NCBI RefSeq assembly: GCF_910596095.1
Contig: NC_056551.1
Location: forward strand, 12,541,501-12,605,500
Direction of reading: 5' to 3'
Source: Thunnus maccoyii
Taxonomy: Eukaryota; Chordata; Actinopteri; Scombriformes; Scombridae
DNA: 64,000 bases
The number at the start of each line of letters is the position of its first letter. Position 1 is the first letter of the stretch. Below are positions 48,501 to 60,729 of this stretch, piece by piece. A model generated the notes under the pieces. It saw only the letters and a program-made list of their open reading frames with translations, was not told the origin of the DNA and did not search any database. Position numbers and translations under genes: made by a program.

Positions 48501-51500
48501 CAGCACAGTGATAGTGAGTTAACTTTACGGGGGCTGCTGGGCTCAGGGGGATCGTTGGTTCGATCCCCGGCTACTCTAGTCCGCATGTGGAAGTGTCCTT
48601 GGGCAAGATACTGAACCCCAAATTGCTCCCGAAGGCTGTGCCACCAGTGTGTGTGAGTGTGTGTGTGTGAATGAGCATTAGAAACTCCTCCTGATGAGCA
48701 GTTGGCACCTTGCATGGCAGCCTCTGCCATCAGTGTATGAATGTGTGTGTGTGAATGGGTGAATGATGGCATGTAGTGTAAAGCCCTTTGAGGGGTCAGA
48801 AGACTAGAAAGGCTTTATATAAATGCAGTCAATTTATCATTTGCAGTACATATCAACAAAAAATGTGAAATTACACCAGCATGTGCTTGAGTACGTAAAA
48901 ATGATCGATCTATCTATCGTGTTTGAATGCAGCTTCAGTTTACTCTTTTTCCAATGAATGTTTAATCTTGAATGTATGTATGTAAGTGTGATCTATGTTC
49001 TATGTGTTCATGTGCGTTGTGACATTGTCGGCAAGTGTGCTGTGTGATACAGCAGCTTGGAGCCCAAGACAAATATCCTTTGCGGGACAATAAAGTATAT
49101 CTCATCTTATCTTACCTTATCTTAAACATTGCTAAATTCTGATTAGCTGTGCTTTATTGAAATGCCTTTGATCAGAACGTTTTTGATAGCTCATTGTATC
49201 AAAGTTACAGCTCTGAAGGACTGAGGCAGAAAAAAACAGAATCTCTCTTTAATAGATAATGAAAATTAGACCATTACAGTAAGTCAGTTTTTTCTCTGTG
49301 ACAGCACAGATGCCCTGATCAGACTGAGAATCCTGCATCCAGACGTAGCAAATTGGCTTTAGATTCAGTTAAGAGAGATCTGGGACCCAAAATGAACTAA
49401 ATGAACTACCAAGTTGAATAAGAAGCTCCTCAGTCATTTACACACTACAAAACCTACTGTATGTGTACACACACATTTCTTATCATCTCCACATGCAATT
49501 TGGCTGCAATCTGTGCACATCACCAACATTTTGCCATATTTCAACATGGCCAAAGGTCACAGGTTTTATTGCTGCATAAGCCTGCGTGGCTATCAGTAAT
49601 TACAGTCCACAACAAAACTGAGTACACCCCTGTGCAACACTTAATTGTTAAATGATTAGATTAAATTGAAAATACAGGTGTCACAGTACAATCACAATGC
49701 AACAATAGTGAGTACGCCTGTGACCATTGAAACAAAAATGATTACAACTGTGACTTCCAATCAAGACTGATTAACAACGTTATAAAAGAACCTAGGAACA
49801 CCACTATTTTCTCAATTTTGGCCTGGGTTGTGGCTTATGCAACGTGGCTCCACATGGTGAGGAATTTCCTGAGCAAGAAGGAGGGAAAGGGTACAAGATC
49901 ATCAGTAGGCTACTGAACAGAAGCCAAAGCACAGTTGCAGCGGTGGTGAGGAGGTACAGGAGGACCCATACTGCACTACCAATAACAGAAGGCCCAGTGG
50001 TCGTCCTCGAAAAATTATAACACGCACAATTAGCTATTTAAGCAACCTTGCATTGAAAAACAGACCACCAAGTGCTTTTGACTTGGCACAAGGATCATCT
50101 GTGGAAATTGGTATTTCAGTGAGTGCTCAGACAGTGCAAAGGACATTGCATGAGGAAAACCATTGCTCACAAAACAGTATGAAACTGCAAGATTAAACTT
50201 TGCCAAAGAACATGAATAGAAGCCTGATGAATATTGGCAGCACATTGTTTGGTCAGATGAAACCAAAATAAATTTGTTTTGATCAGATGGGGTTTGGCAT
50301 GGACCCGGCCAGGACTACCACAGTGACTGCATAGTGCCAACTGTGAAACATGGAGGCAGGAGTGTGCTGATATGGGGCTGTATTGAGTGCAAAAGGTGTA
50401 GGAGAGATGACATTTATAGATGGCACTATGAATGCAAGTTTTCTCTACCCAATTACTGAACAAAAAGATGGATACCAGTCTCAAGAAAGTTGGAAGGATA
50501 GAAATCTTCCAATATGACAGTGATCCCAAACACACTGCAAAAAATCACATAAGAGCTTTCAAAGAAGAAGAAAGTGAAAACTATGACCTGACCAAGTATG
50601 TCCCCTGACCTGAATCCAACTGAACCCCTTTAGAGTATTTTAAAGACGGACGTAGCTCAACAAAAGCCCTCCAGCAAAGAGCAGCTGATAAGATAAGAAT
50701 TATCTGTGAAGAATGACAGAAAATCTCTCCACAGATTTGTTATCATCAACTAATGAAAGCTGTGCTGATATTTGTTGCAGTTCATGCTTAAATATGGACC
50801 TTTCGTTATAATTTAATCAGTCAAACATTCTGTTTTTTTAATTAGTTGGCTTAATTCTTCTTCTTCTTCTTGATATTGACCAGGGCTGTACTTTTTTATA
50901 TACTATTCATGTAGTGTTGAAGTATCCTATAGCAAAAGCGAGTGAGCAGGTAGAAGTCGATTCATATTGTTCTGGATGAGAGATAACTGATTAGTGGATA
51001 AAATAAAAAACATGAAATGCTTAATAGTGGAGACAATAACAAAAACCTATTATTAACTATTCTAGCTACCTGATATTGTCATTCTGTTTCTCCATAGTGA
51101 AATGCTATTATCGTTATTTCTGTCAACTCTGTACACATGACATCTACTGCATGTCTGTCCATCATAGAAGAGGGATTTCTCCTCTGTTGTTTCTTCCTTT
51201 TTTTCCTGCTTTATGTCTTTTTGCAAGTTTTTCCCTTTTCGAACAGAGGGTCTAAGTATAGAGAGTGTCATATGTTGTATAGATCATAAAGTCCTTAGAG
51301 GAAAATTTGTGATTTTGGGATATATGTAAATAAGTTTCTGTCTGGCTCCATTCTTATTTAAAGTCATACATATATTTAATAGCAGTAACATAATAATTTC
51401 TAAAATAATCAACAGTGAAACTGTATACTTTTTAATACGCCTACTGTATAAAAAAATTAAAAAACAAAAAAAGAAACCTCGATGCAGAGAAAATATTATT

Positions 51501-54500
51501 GACATTTTAATTCAGTGTGTTTCAGTCCTAAAAATGATTTATTATGTGATTTCTGACTGTGAGTCAATGCTAGACCCCACAAGTATTACTCACCACTCGT
51601 CAACTTCAGTGCTGCCAGACTATTTGTACATGCAAACAAATGGAAATTTCTGCTTTGCTTTGGTTAGAGTGGGTGTTGCTATTTTGACAGGAGGCAACGT
51701 TCGAAATTTTTATTACTGATGACCAGGACATCTGATGTCGGTTGCTGAATTATTAATACACCACAGAAAAGGACTCCAAAAAGCATCTGTCAAACAGCTT
51801 CTTGTTAAATAAAATTCTTCAATCTATTAACATAGCTGGGGAAACTCGTATCCCAATTGGTTATGAGGGACTTGATGACCATGGCGTTCTTACCTGTGAA
51901 GCAGCGTTGCGGCCGGCTGGGCAGGTGAGACGGGGCGGCAGCCAGCAGGGGCTCGAGGCACTCGGTTCCCTGTGGGACACGTTTGGCGTCCCAGTCTCCG
52001 GAGCAAAACAGCTGCACTGACTTTCCCATTGAGCTGTGGATCTCGGTCATCGCTATGGGAGCAAGGGAAACACATTAGAGTAAATTAGATCAATTTTACA
52101 ATCCCACATTGCAAGAGAACTACATGTGATGAAAGATGGTTTGGCATTGGGCAAGGTAATAGGGGACAGAAAATGCCTTAGGGTGTCAGGTGGAAGGTGG
52201 GGAGGGAGAAAGACAAAAGAGAAATACTTTGACATAAAAGGAGGAAGAGCGGTGTAACAAAAGAGAAGGGCAAAAAGAAGAAAGTGTCAGTACTGTCACA
52301 GTGAGAGAAGCAGACAGAAGGAGGGAAACAACATATTGTAATAGCTCTCATATTTCCCCCTGCAAACAGACATTGTATCTTAATTTAAAAGCCTTATGTC
52401 ATGCTGGCTCAGTACTTATGCTACTGGCTTGACTTTGGCCTGTTCGGTAGCAAAGAGGCTGCGTTTCCAATTACTTAAAGGCATAAAGCACATGATGGGG
52501 TCCAGGATCCCAGGACGAATGGCTCAAAGCTCATTCACTCTTTATGGCTGTTGAGATCAGGGCTTTTCAAATTGGGCAGGGACCCAAAAGAGGGTCATGA
52601 GGAGATTGAAATAGATCTCCAATTTATGTTTGACCATTCTACTGAGCTGCAATTTTATATTACTAATGCATCCCAAGTCCAAGCAATAAAAGGCATGTTT
52701 AATATTACACTGTGGGTAATGAGATGAGACATTATTAAAGGTAATTAGTTCTATTTGGACATTCAAATCCAAAAGTAAAAAAAAAAAAAAAAAATCACAA
52801 ACACACAAATATTATAGCTGAATTTAATCTCATGGTTCATTTAATCTTATTGTTAACAGTCGCTTAGTAACTACTTCCATTAGTCAATATCAAAAATATA
52901 AGGTCAAGACCAGTAATACGTGGTAGAAAAACATTGAGGTATGTAATTATTATATGTGCTGAAATGATTATCCATTAAAACAAGAGTTTTATGAAGAGTT
53001 TTATGAGTTATATTGCTAATTTACAAAAAAAATACATGACTCAACAGGGCTTTACAGTGGTTGCGTTACATCAGCTCTGTTGTTGTTTTCATTTTTAGTC
53101 CAACTTTAACCCTAAAAAAATATTCTGTAAAAAACAAAATCAATCACAGGTTGTATGCTGTTTGTTTGAAGATCATGAGTTTACAGTATAATCTATTTTT
53201 AGCTGGATATCTTTGTCTGCATCTCAGTGCTGTAGGTCACCCCATCTCTCCTCATACACCTCTTATCTGTTTCAGTTTATCTTTTATCAGTCAGTTTTCT
53301 TTTCAGTCCCGAACACTGCAGATCGATAATGGTGACATTTCTCCACTTCCCTCTTCATTACTTTTTCCTTTCTTTCCATTCATTAGCAGTTTAAAAGCTC
53401 CATTGACTGATATTGAGGAGACACCTTCTTCAAACCCATCTATCTTTTATGATGCTTTCTTGCTGCAACACTCACCTTTCTCATCTCAGCGGAAGCAGAA
53501 CAACATTCATCAGCAAAAGTCAATGCTGTACAAACTGAAAAGCCCTCTGAGACAAACTTATGATTTCTGGCTTTAAACCTGCTGCAGATAGTACTATTAC
53601 TTATATTATCTGTTAGTATTATGTGCACATAACAATATGTATATCCTCAATCCTCACTACTCTTACCATCAGTCAGCTCTGACCCAAACACCACAGCCTT
53701 GGCATTGGAGATGGTGACACAGTGGACCAAGGCCTCAAGTCTCAAATTGAAGTTGATGAGAGCGGCTTCTATTCCGATCTTGGCCATGCCCAGCCACAGG
53801 CCCACATACTGGGACCTGTTCTCCATGAAAAGGGCCACCACGTCACCCTCCTGAAGGGAAACAAAAAAAAGAGGAGCTGTCAAACAGATTGTCATCAAGT
53901 GATGACTGACATTTCTTTCTATTTAACTTGACTCTCCATAAAGGAGTCACCTCCAGGATGGAAATGACATCAGAGAGAGTTATGACAATTAAGAGAAATG
54001 ACAATGACAATTAAGAAGCTCTTTGGGATATCTTGTTTTATGGATCTACCTTGAAACCTCGCTGGAGCAACAGGTTAGCCACTTTGTTGGAGTATTCATC
54101 TAACTGGTGGAAGGTCCATCTCTCCCCAGTCCCTTCGAAGATCAGTGCTGTTTTGTCCCCGTGGCGGCGGACTGTTTCAGCGAAGATCTTCGGAATAGTG
54201 TTCTTTTCTTTGAGGTGGCGTCTGACGTTCATTTTTACCCTCAATAACACTACCGCCGCACTGGAGGAACAAGAAAAAATATGTTATTAAAAAGGGTAAA
54301 ACAGCAAGTTAGAATATCTCTTCCTTTTTGCCATTTGATGTAAAGGCCAATCCCCCTCACCTAAAAGACATACTGTTAGTTTTTGGTTTTGCAGGTTTTA
54401 GCACAAGAACACAAGTTTTTAGATGGATTTCCCACCTTTCATGCAGGTGTTGCTTTCAGTTCATTGTGTTATTAATATTTTGTTGCTTTCATTTTGTTGT

Positions 54501-57470
54501 TGTTACCATGTTACCATTACATAGTATTGCAACTGCAAAAAGGAACTTTCTTGAAAACTCTCCTTGTTGGTGCTTCCAAGGATGCTTAGACATCTGAAAT
54601 TTGAGACTCTGCTGGCAAAAAGCATTGTATTCATGCATCAAAATATCAGAAAATCAACCAAACAAGACAGACTATACATAATTATGGAAATTATGGAAAG
54701 AATAATGTGAATTTGGTTGCTCATGAGTTTAAAAAGTTTTGGTTTGGGAGGAAAACAGACAGTATTTGCAATTGTATAACCATGCAGCAGTAATGTGACT
54801 TTTGCAAAATAGTCAGTCCTGCACAGTGGAGGCATGGATGCTGAGACCTCGGATATTGTTTGGATAAAGGTCAGCAATAATATGAAGTGTGTGTAATGTG
54901 TAGCTATGCAGCTAAAACATGCAAAATTACCAGTATTGTCATTTGGAGTCATTTGATGTTCAGATCAAAACACTATGAGGTTCATCTAAATGTATAGTTG
55001 ACCAACTAAGGTCATCTCTTACCTATAATGTGCAAAACGTAACAACAATAAACATAAAATGTCACAACAGAGATGGCTGGTCGGGTCCGAGGGGGCAAAG
55101 TCTGCCTACATGGAAGCATCCCACTCCATACTTTACATTTATGGTGCAAAGGTACAGATAGTGGGCATGTTACAAAGTACTGTATAATTACTGAAACATC
55201 ATAAAAATCTATTAGGCCAGTTATTGAGTTACTTCTGGCTACACTTTGATGGTAATGACATCTTTATCACTACACAGGGGATTAGTTTGATGTTGGTCTA
55301 GATAAACATAGTTTATAGTTGCACAGCTGTTTCAGTCACTTCAATAGTACACTTGGTCGAAATAAAGCTGTTTGGAGATCTTTGTTATGCAACAGATGAG
55401 CTGCATGAACCATTTAATTGTATGAAAACTATGTAAGACCCAAAATAACACTGGTATGATTAACTTCTATAATTTCAAATAGTGGGTTCTTTATTCATGA
55501 GTGGAGTTTCTAATTAGCAAAAAACTGCACTGCACAGCATCGTTAAGTTAAAATAAAACTCTGTTTAAAAAAAATTCTAACAAACACAGATGCTTTACGC
55601 CCACCAAACCACCCAGAGACAGTCACTGGCATTTGCAGGGACAGAATTGTGTATACTGGAGGTCGGTTTAGTGTACAATGGCATTAAGATGTGAACCAAT
55701 GGTGCTTCTTACAGTGTGAATACCTGAGCCCTGTCACAGTACATTTACCCAATAAAAAATCATGAGTCACTGTGGAAAAGGAATGCTTTCACAGGGTTAT
55801 ATGGTGAATTTTTAACCCTGAGGTTTCAGATATTGTCAATACATAGACAAATAACTGCAGCTTTATCAGAACTATGTTCTTAATAAACTGTATTAGGGAT
55901 ATTTGCATCTGCTGCAGTATTTCTGAGCAGGTGCACCCAGCTAGGTGCCATGTGTAGTGATACATGTAAATAAGAGGAAAGGGATTACTCTTATTATATG
56001 ACAATTTAAAAAAACATATAGCCTTGGGAACTGGGATCTGAGAACAGAGGCCATTTTTTGTAGTCAATGGGTCACAGAAAAGCACTTTGGTTTATTTCTC
56101 GTCTTTTACAATTTCCTGTTTTACCACTATTGGAGCTATTCAGGGGGAAAAAGGAAGTTAACCACAAACCAATTACCATGGTAACCTCCAACTGTAAATA
56201 TTGGCTTTAGGTAAGACAGTTAAAAGCCTCGCACCTCCCCCCTGCCCTCCATTGTCCTTTGTCTAAAATAGTTCAGGCTACCTGCTCTGCCACAAAGTTC
56301 TGAAACACACAACAGGAATATGCAGCTGGTTACTAACGCTGGCTGTAAAAGAGCCTCAGGTCTCAACCGGTGACTTCTTTCAAACATGACGGCCCGCATT
56401 TTTTCGGTGCTATAAGAGGCTTTACTTGCACATGTTCCTCCTTCATAATATGGACAAAGTACTGCATAATGTCCTTATCAAGTGTAATGACACTGAAATA
56501 TTGAAATTATTTATTCAGAGTGTACTTTGTGGGATGCGTGCTTTTAATAACTAACTTAGAGATTACTGTGTATCAATATGAGTCAATATCATTATTTCAT
56601 CACATATCATTCGATTGAGATGTGGTGAACTATAATTCTGGTTTATAGTCCTAACTTATCAAGACTAATGTCTTTGCCAGTAATCTTATCAAAGACTTGC
56701 AACATTTTTGGTGGATGTATGGCACAATTTTTATGCCTAACCACAGTGTGTACAAATGTCAAATTTGTTTTACTGTGTCAAAGGTCTTGTTTTAACTGAT
56801 GACAACTGATCTTCAGGAACTGTTGAGATGTCTGTAATTGTTTGAACAGAGACAAGTTTTCAGTTGTTTGTGCTGTTTATCAAGTACATAAGATTTGAAA
56901 TGAAAAGATGGAGGTGGATGAACCCAGTAGGACTCATGACCTTTTTTTATACGTAAAAAGATCTATAACTACCCCAGTTTTTGTATAGTGAGATGGGACA
57001 ATGATAGGGCTACTGTTTCAGTTAATCTGGATGTTAACACCCTAAAATCAGAAAGGTGTAAGTCAGCACTTTCACCCTCACGGTCATTGTTCTGCTTCAG
57101 ATCCAGTGTGCTGGGGTGCAGAGCCAAAACAACTGAAAATTTGTCACTGTCCAAACACTTACAGGCTGCACTATATTTTGGGTTTGGCTCACTGTGACAG
57201 CAAGCAGTTTAAACCAAGACCTCACTGGTTGAAAAATAGCTAGTAAAAAAAAAAAAAAAAAATCAACAGCCCAAAAGGTTTCACTTCACATCAACATCCC
57301 TGCACTTACTGTAAGTCTCTGCCAACTGTTTTGGCGAAAATCTGTAGGAAACTCCATCCTCCGCTTCCCAGGTAGAAGATCAGGATGGCCGGGAGAACCT
57401 GGTACCAAGGCAAGCCCACCAGCAGCCTCAACACAAACAGCAGGGCAGTGCAACACGATAGACGCAGCAT
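42526..57470 (-). CDS. slc27a4: Long-chain fatty acid transport protein 4 (FATP4), acyl-CoA synthetase
   Basis: Thirteen coding exons (minus order): 57310-57470, 54050-54260, 53667-53850, 51894-52052, 48421-48490, 48169-48260, 47683-47792, 47210-47419, 46742-46868, 45686-45823, 45428-45592, 43923-44069, 42526-42683. They total 1932 bases, giving 643 aa, the length of human FATP4, with every junction in phase. The N-terminus is a hydrophobic membrane segment ending in YLGSGGW. The AMP-binding motif IYTSGTTG is at 244-251. The FATP signature around [11 protein letters not shown] is at 382-392, and the C-terminal adenylating domain carries DPLRRFDGY and [11 protein letters not shown]. It activates long-chain and very-long-chain fatty acids to CoA esters and drives their uptake, at ER or plasma membranes. 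[20 protein letters not shown] and the C-terminal region favour FATP4 over FATP1. Transposon relics lie in several introns. Confidence 0.96.
42876..43459. mobile_element. MITE in the last slc27a4 intron
   Basis: The left end tacagtttttctcaattgc and the right end gcaactgagaaaaactgta are reverse complements with one mismatch, enclosing 584 bases without coding capacity. It is a non-autonomous DNA transposon. Confidence 0.8.
45120..45345 (+). mobile_element. Teleost SINE/MITE tail fragment in an slc27a4 intron
   Basis: The 'gtaagtcgcttcggataaaa' block followed by 'gcgtctgtcaaatgac' is the very common 3' end of a fish interspersed repeat. The left boundary is uncertain; an (AT)n run lies near 45131-45147. 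Confidence 0.55.
45999..46515. mobile_element. MITE with 'agcccctttcacacgtg' ends in an slc27a4 intron
   Basis: The left end at 45999-46015 and the right end catgtgtgaaaacggct at 46499-46515 are imperfect reverse complements (about 14 of 17). The GC-richer 517-base interior has no transposase. Confidence 0.65.
48519..48845 (+). mobile_element. tRNA-type SINE-like repeat in slc27a4 intron 4
   Basis: A B-box-like GGTTCGATCCC lies at about 48548-48560. It is followed by 'cttgggcaagatactgaacc', GT-rich spacers and the tail 'aaagccctttgaggggtcag...aggctttatataaatgcagtc'. This is the layout of an abundant teleost retroposon family. The A box is degraded. Confidence 0.65.
49005..49130 (+). mobile_element. 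LINE-like 3' tail
   Basis: The block 'gcgggacaataaagtatat' is followed by short 'ctcatcttatctta' tandem units, as at the 3' ends of common fish retroposons. No coding sequence remains. Confidence 0.5.
49601..50900 (+). mobile_element. Dead Tc1-like transposon in slc27a4 intron 4
   Basis: The left terminal repeat begins at 49602 after a TA ('cagtccacaacaaaactgag'). A decayed right end with 'ccagggctgtac' lies near 50882. The interior is a broken Tc1 transposase: a helix-turn-helix piece ([18 protein letters not shown]), a 'TVWSDET'-type region around the first catalytic Asp, '[12 protein letters not shown]', then '[12 protein letters not shown]' around the second Asp, and a 'SPDLNPTE' region. 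Many stops and frameshifts show it is inactive. Confidence 0.9.
52100..53660. other. slc27a4 intron 3, nothing gene-like
   Basis: This is the sequence between the exons at 51894-52052 and 53667-53850. A poly-A run lies near 52778-52794. A 171-residue plus-strand frame in it has no recognisable family features. Confidence 0.5.
54300..57300. other. slc27a4 intron 1 of the coding region, nothing recognised
   Basis: Non-coding sequence lies between the coding exons at 54050-54260 and 57310-57470, with an A run near 57245-57262. I recognise no repeat family with confidence here. Confidence 0.45.
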
Positions 57471-58639
57471 CCTGAAAGAATGCACACACATATAAATAGA
57501 GGGAGATAATAGCCCAAAGACTGCGGACCATGGCTGCCGATCATAAACATCAGTTCACTGGGACAAAGGTTACATAAGGTTTAAGTGAGCAAAACTGATC
57601 TCAAATCTGCATCTTCACAGTGGTATTCAAGCAAATCACTTAAGAATGTTATCTACAATGATTTTGTACACACATCCTTTGCCTACTTTAATACATTGAC
57701 TAAGCTTTGGTGCCCCATGAGCTTGTAGTGAACGAGGAACGAAAGTGAAATAAGAAAATGACTTCTAATTGTATCCTGAAAGTTCTTATCTTGTATGGGA
57801 GTTGAAAGTGGCCGTAATCAAGGAACTACAAAACACAAACATTTCATTTATAAACAGCTACACATTTGAGCGTAATACTTTCTTTTTCAGCATAATTGGT
57901 AAAAACCGAAAGGAAAGTCCTAGTTCTTTTCTCTTACAGGTAAATAAAGCCCAAGGCTACAGAGACCTAACTAAAGGCAAACTGTGACAGCTGAGAGTAA
58001 CAGAGGACAGCATGTTGTTGACATTGGTGCTCAGTGCTACCTGATAGCTACAGTAGGAAGATGATCCTAAAACCGGTGAACGATAGGCTTACATGACTGC
58101 TTATTATCTATTCATTAGCCTACAAAGAAAAACACTGCAGGGTTGTTAATTTTTATTTATCATTACAGAACAAACAACTGGGCATTTTTAGGATATTTTA
58201 ATGAAAGTACAGCCAGTTTTTAGAGTCAAGACTAGATTGTCATTGCTCTGCCTTCCTGCATGTGGTTGTCTATATCATGCCATTGCAATAACTCAGCTGC
58301 TATTTAAAACATTTACTGTGGACGATTCAGTTAACCCTGGATGTCCGACATGACAGGATTTGTCATACGTCAGGGGGAAGAAATGCATTAAGAGGGCAGT
58401 AAGAAAAAAAAAACAGCTTCATCATTCACTGCTGCTGCTACACCCGGATATTTAAAAGGCGCGTAGCATCATATTGCGGTAGTGGATAGGGGAAATCATA
58501 GAGGCTCAACCCACAGTTGGGTTGACTGCACTTCACTAATCGTGCCATGTGCGCTTTCAGACAGGCCCTTTTTGAGTCATAACCCGGTTGGACATTATCT
58601 ATCGGGCTAACCTGATGTAGGATATCATGGTAACAGGCG

Positions 58640-59860
58640 CGCCGGGGGGAAGCAGGGCGCGCTGCGTAAAATGCGTGCATCGGCTTAAAAGCGAGGAAGC
58701 GGATGGACAGTGTGACAGCAGTCTCTTTGTAGGATTGAAGAGGCACGCTGACTATGCTGTCCACGTTCACATAGATTACCTTTCATGGACCGAGACATGC
58801 CTGAAATTAAAGTGCCGATCGAGCCACCTCTCTAGTCTCTTTAGTGGGGCTCATCGCTCACAAGGTTGTCAGAGGACAAGGGAGTCAGCGCCGGGCTCTT
58901 TCCCCCCGTTTTTCGCCCTCGCCAAAAATAATCACCGGACCCCATCGGTGAAAGTTGAACATCGCGGGGGCGCACAGTCAGCTCGGGGCTGTGGCTGGGG
59001 TTGGAGTGGGGTGGGGGAGAGTGAGGGTGACCAGCTTTTTTCATACATACCTTGCACTTGGTTCACGCAGTCACCGCATATGTAGCTGCGCAGAAATCCC
59101 AGACGTGAAGCTCGCTGTGTGCGTTTCCACCTTGATCGGCTTATAATGTGCTCGCCTGGTCGCCCTCCGCTTCTCACCGCCGCTCGCTTGTGGCTTGACA
59201 GAGGCTCACAGAAACAGCACACACAGAAAGAGAGACAGACACACGCACCGGGATCCCCTCCTGCTGTTAATACCACACCGACCCGCTGCTCCTCTCTCTC
59301 CTCCTCCGGTGGTTTCAGGGAGTCAGATTCTCCTGGCTGTGCGCGTCGACTTTGACCCCGCGATCATGATCCGTTCATTGTCACAATCATTGATATCATT
59401 TCTGGGTTCATTGTACCGGATAAGCTCGCTAGCAAACGTAATTCAAATGACCTTATAATTTTCTTAGCTGCGCCCGCCCACCGCCGACAGCATCCCATCA
59501 GTGTGTCAGGAATAAGCGCTGACGGACGGGGGCAAGAGCCAATCAGCGACGGTGATTTCTTACACATCACATCCGGTAGGGGCGGGATTTGCGATAGTTG
59601 TGGAGAGGAAATGCGGTGGGGCCCTGCCTGCCTGCTCGCTTCTGCTGCTCTCATCGACATCTCATCGTAGCAGCGAGGTTAGCAGAGCACACACAGCAGT
59701 CTCTACCCGGCAGTTGACAAGGCCCAGATGCGGAACTCGGTGGTGTAAAATGAGCCCTGCCTCTGCGTGTGGAGTCCGCCTCACCACGTCCATTCATTAC
59801 TGCACAAGACGTATGTGTCAACAGGAGGGTCCCGCGGAGGAGCGAGGAATGAGGAAGGGC
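58640..59860. promoter_or_regulatory. slc27a4: CpG-rich promoter region of slc27a4
   Basis: CG dinucleotides are much denser here than anywhere else in the window, for example around 58640-58660, 58890-58990, 59150-59300 and 59460-59620. The region surrounds the inferred non-coding first exon, as expected of a vertebrate CpG-island promoter of a broadly expressed gene. It has no clear TATA box. Confidence 0.7.
59051..59300 (-). other. slc27a4: Inferred non-coding first exon of slc27a4
   Basis: A good donor (AAG followed by gtatgtatg on the minus strand) ends an exon at 59051. The first coding exon has an acceptor one base upstream of the ATG (exon end 57471), so an upstream 5' UTR exon is required. 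The 5' boundary (transcription start) cannot be read and is set only approximately within the CpG-rich block. Confidence 0.5.
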
Positions 59861-60261
59861 AGGGTTACACACCAGCCTCGACTCTACTATTATGTGCCAC
59901 TGCGGGCCAATATATATAATAAAAAAAAGTGAAACACATGAACCACCAGCCTGCAGGTTTTCACTGCAACCTAACGCTACACCGCCTAATTGCACGATGT
60001 AGATGTCTTGATTGGAGGCGTGTCCTGTAAATTGAAAACCTGCTTTGCATTCACATGGTTGGCAACCAATGAATGTTAAACACATGTAAATGCAGCTGAC
60101 ACATATGTGGACAGCAGAGCCAGAGAGTACTGAAATATGCTTAAAAGTGAGCCTATAATATCACATCTTTGCCTATTTTTTTGACATTGTATTTCCTTGC
60201 TGATTGCTGCAACTTTAAGCAAAGAAGAATCTTGCAAGTCCACAACAAACAATAGAATAGC

Positions 60262-60718
60262 TTAAAGGACAGGTTCCTCAAGTCAGTCTTAAAACAACAG
60301 TCAGATACCTATATGAACACTGAAGGAGGTTTTCCTTGCTGTCATCATTCCTCCTGTTCATACTGGCTATTTAAAGATCCCTTTCAAATGCACTTTCAAT
60401 GTACAGAAAGTAATGGGGGCCAAATTCTACACGTGTAGTCCACAGTAATTTGTGCAAAAATGCGTTTAAAAATTTATCTGAAGCTTATATGAGGCTTCAG
60501 CTGTCTGAATTAGTCATATCAAGTGGATATCTGCCACATTTAGTCTTTTCAGCATTAAATTCCCTCTTTACATTGTAAGTGCATTATGAAGGGATCTTCT
60601 ATTGGCCAGTATGAACAGGAGAAATGTTTACATGATCACAGCAAGAAAAACCTATTTTAGTGTTCATTTGGGCTCCTGACTATTGTTTTAAGATAGACGT
60701 GAAAAACCCGTCCTTTAA
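60262..60718. mobile_element. TTAA-flanked MITE
   Basis: The element starts TTAA-AGGACAGGTT and ends AACCCGTCCT-TTAA, with further inverted similarity inside ('cttaaaacaacagtcag' against 'ctgactattgttttaag'). Its 457 bases are largely palindromic and non-coding. The TTAA duplication suggests piggyBac-type mobilisation. Confidence 0.8.
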
Positions 60719-60729
60719 GCCTATATTTG

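Noticed and set aside
48519-48620. Possible tRNA gene
   Set aside because: It has a B-box-like GGTTCGATCCC but no cloverleaf or intact A box; it fits a SINE better.
53061-53576. 171-residue plus-strand frame inside an slc27a4 intron
   Set aside because: It has no recognisable domain, no signal of conservation, and low-complexity serine/phenylalanine composition typical of chance frames.
58438-58770. Minus-strand frame considered as an alternative coding first exon of slc27a4
   Set aside because: Its sequence does not resemble FATP N-termini, and the exon at 57310-57470 already starts with a proper Met and gives the family length.
59552-59932. Plus-strand 126-residue frame next to the CpG promoter
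   Set aside because: It has no similarity to a known family; likely a chance frame in GC-rich promoter sequence.
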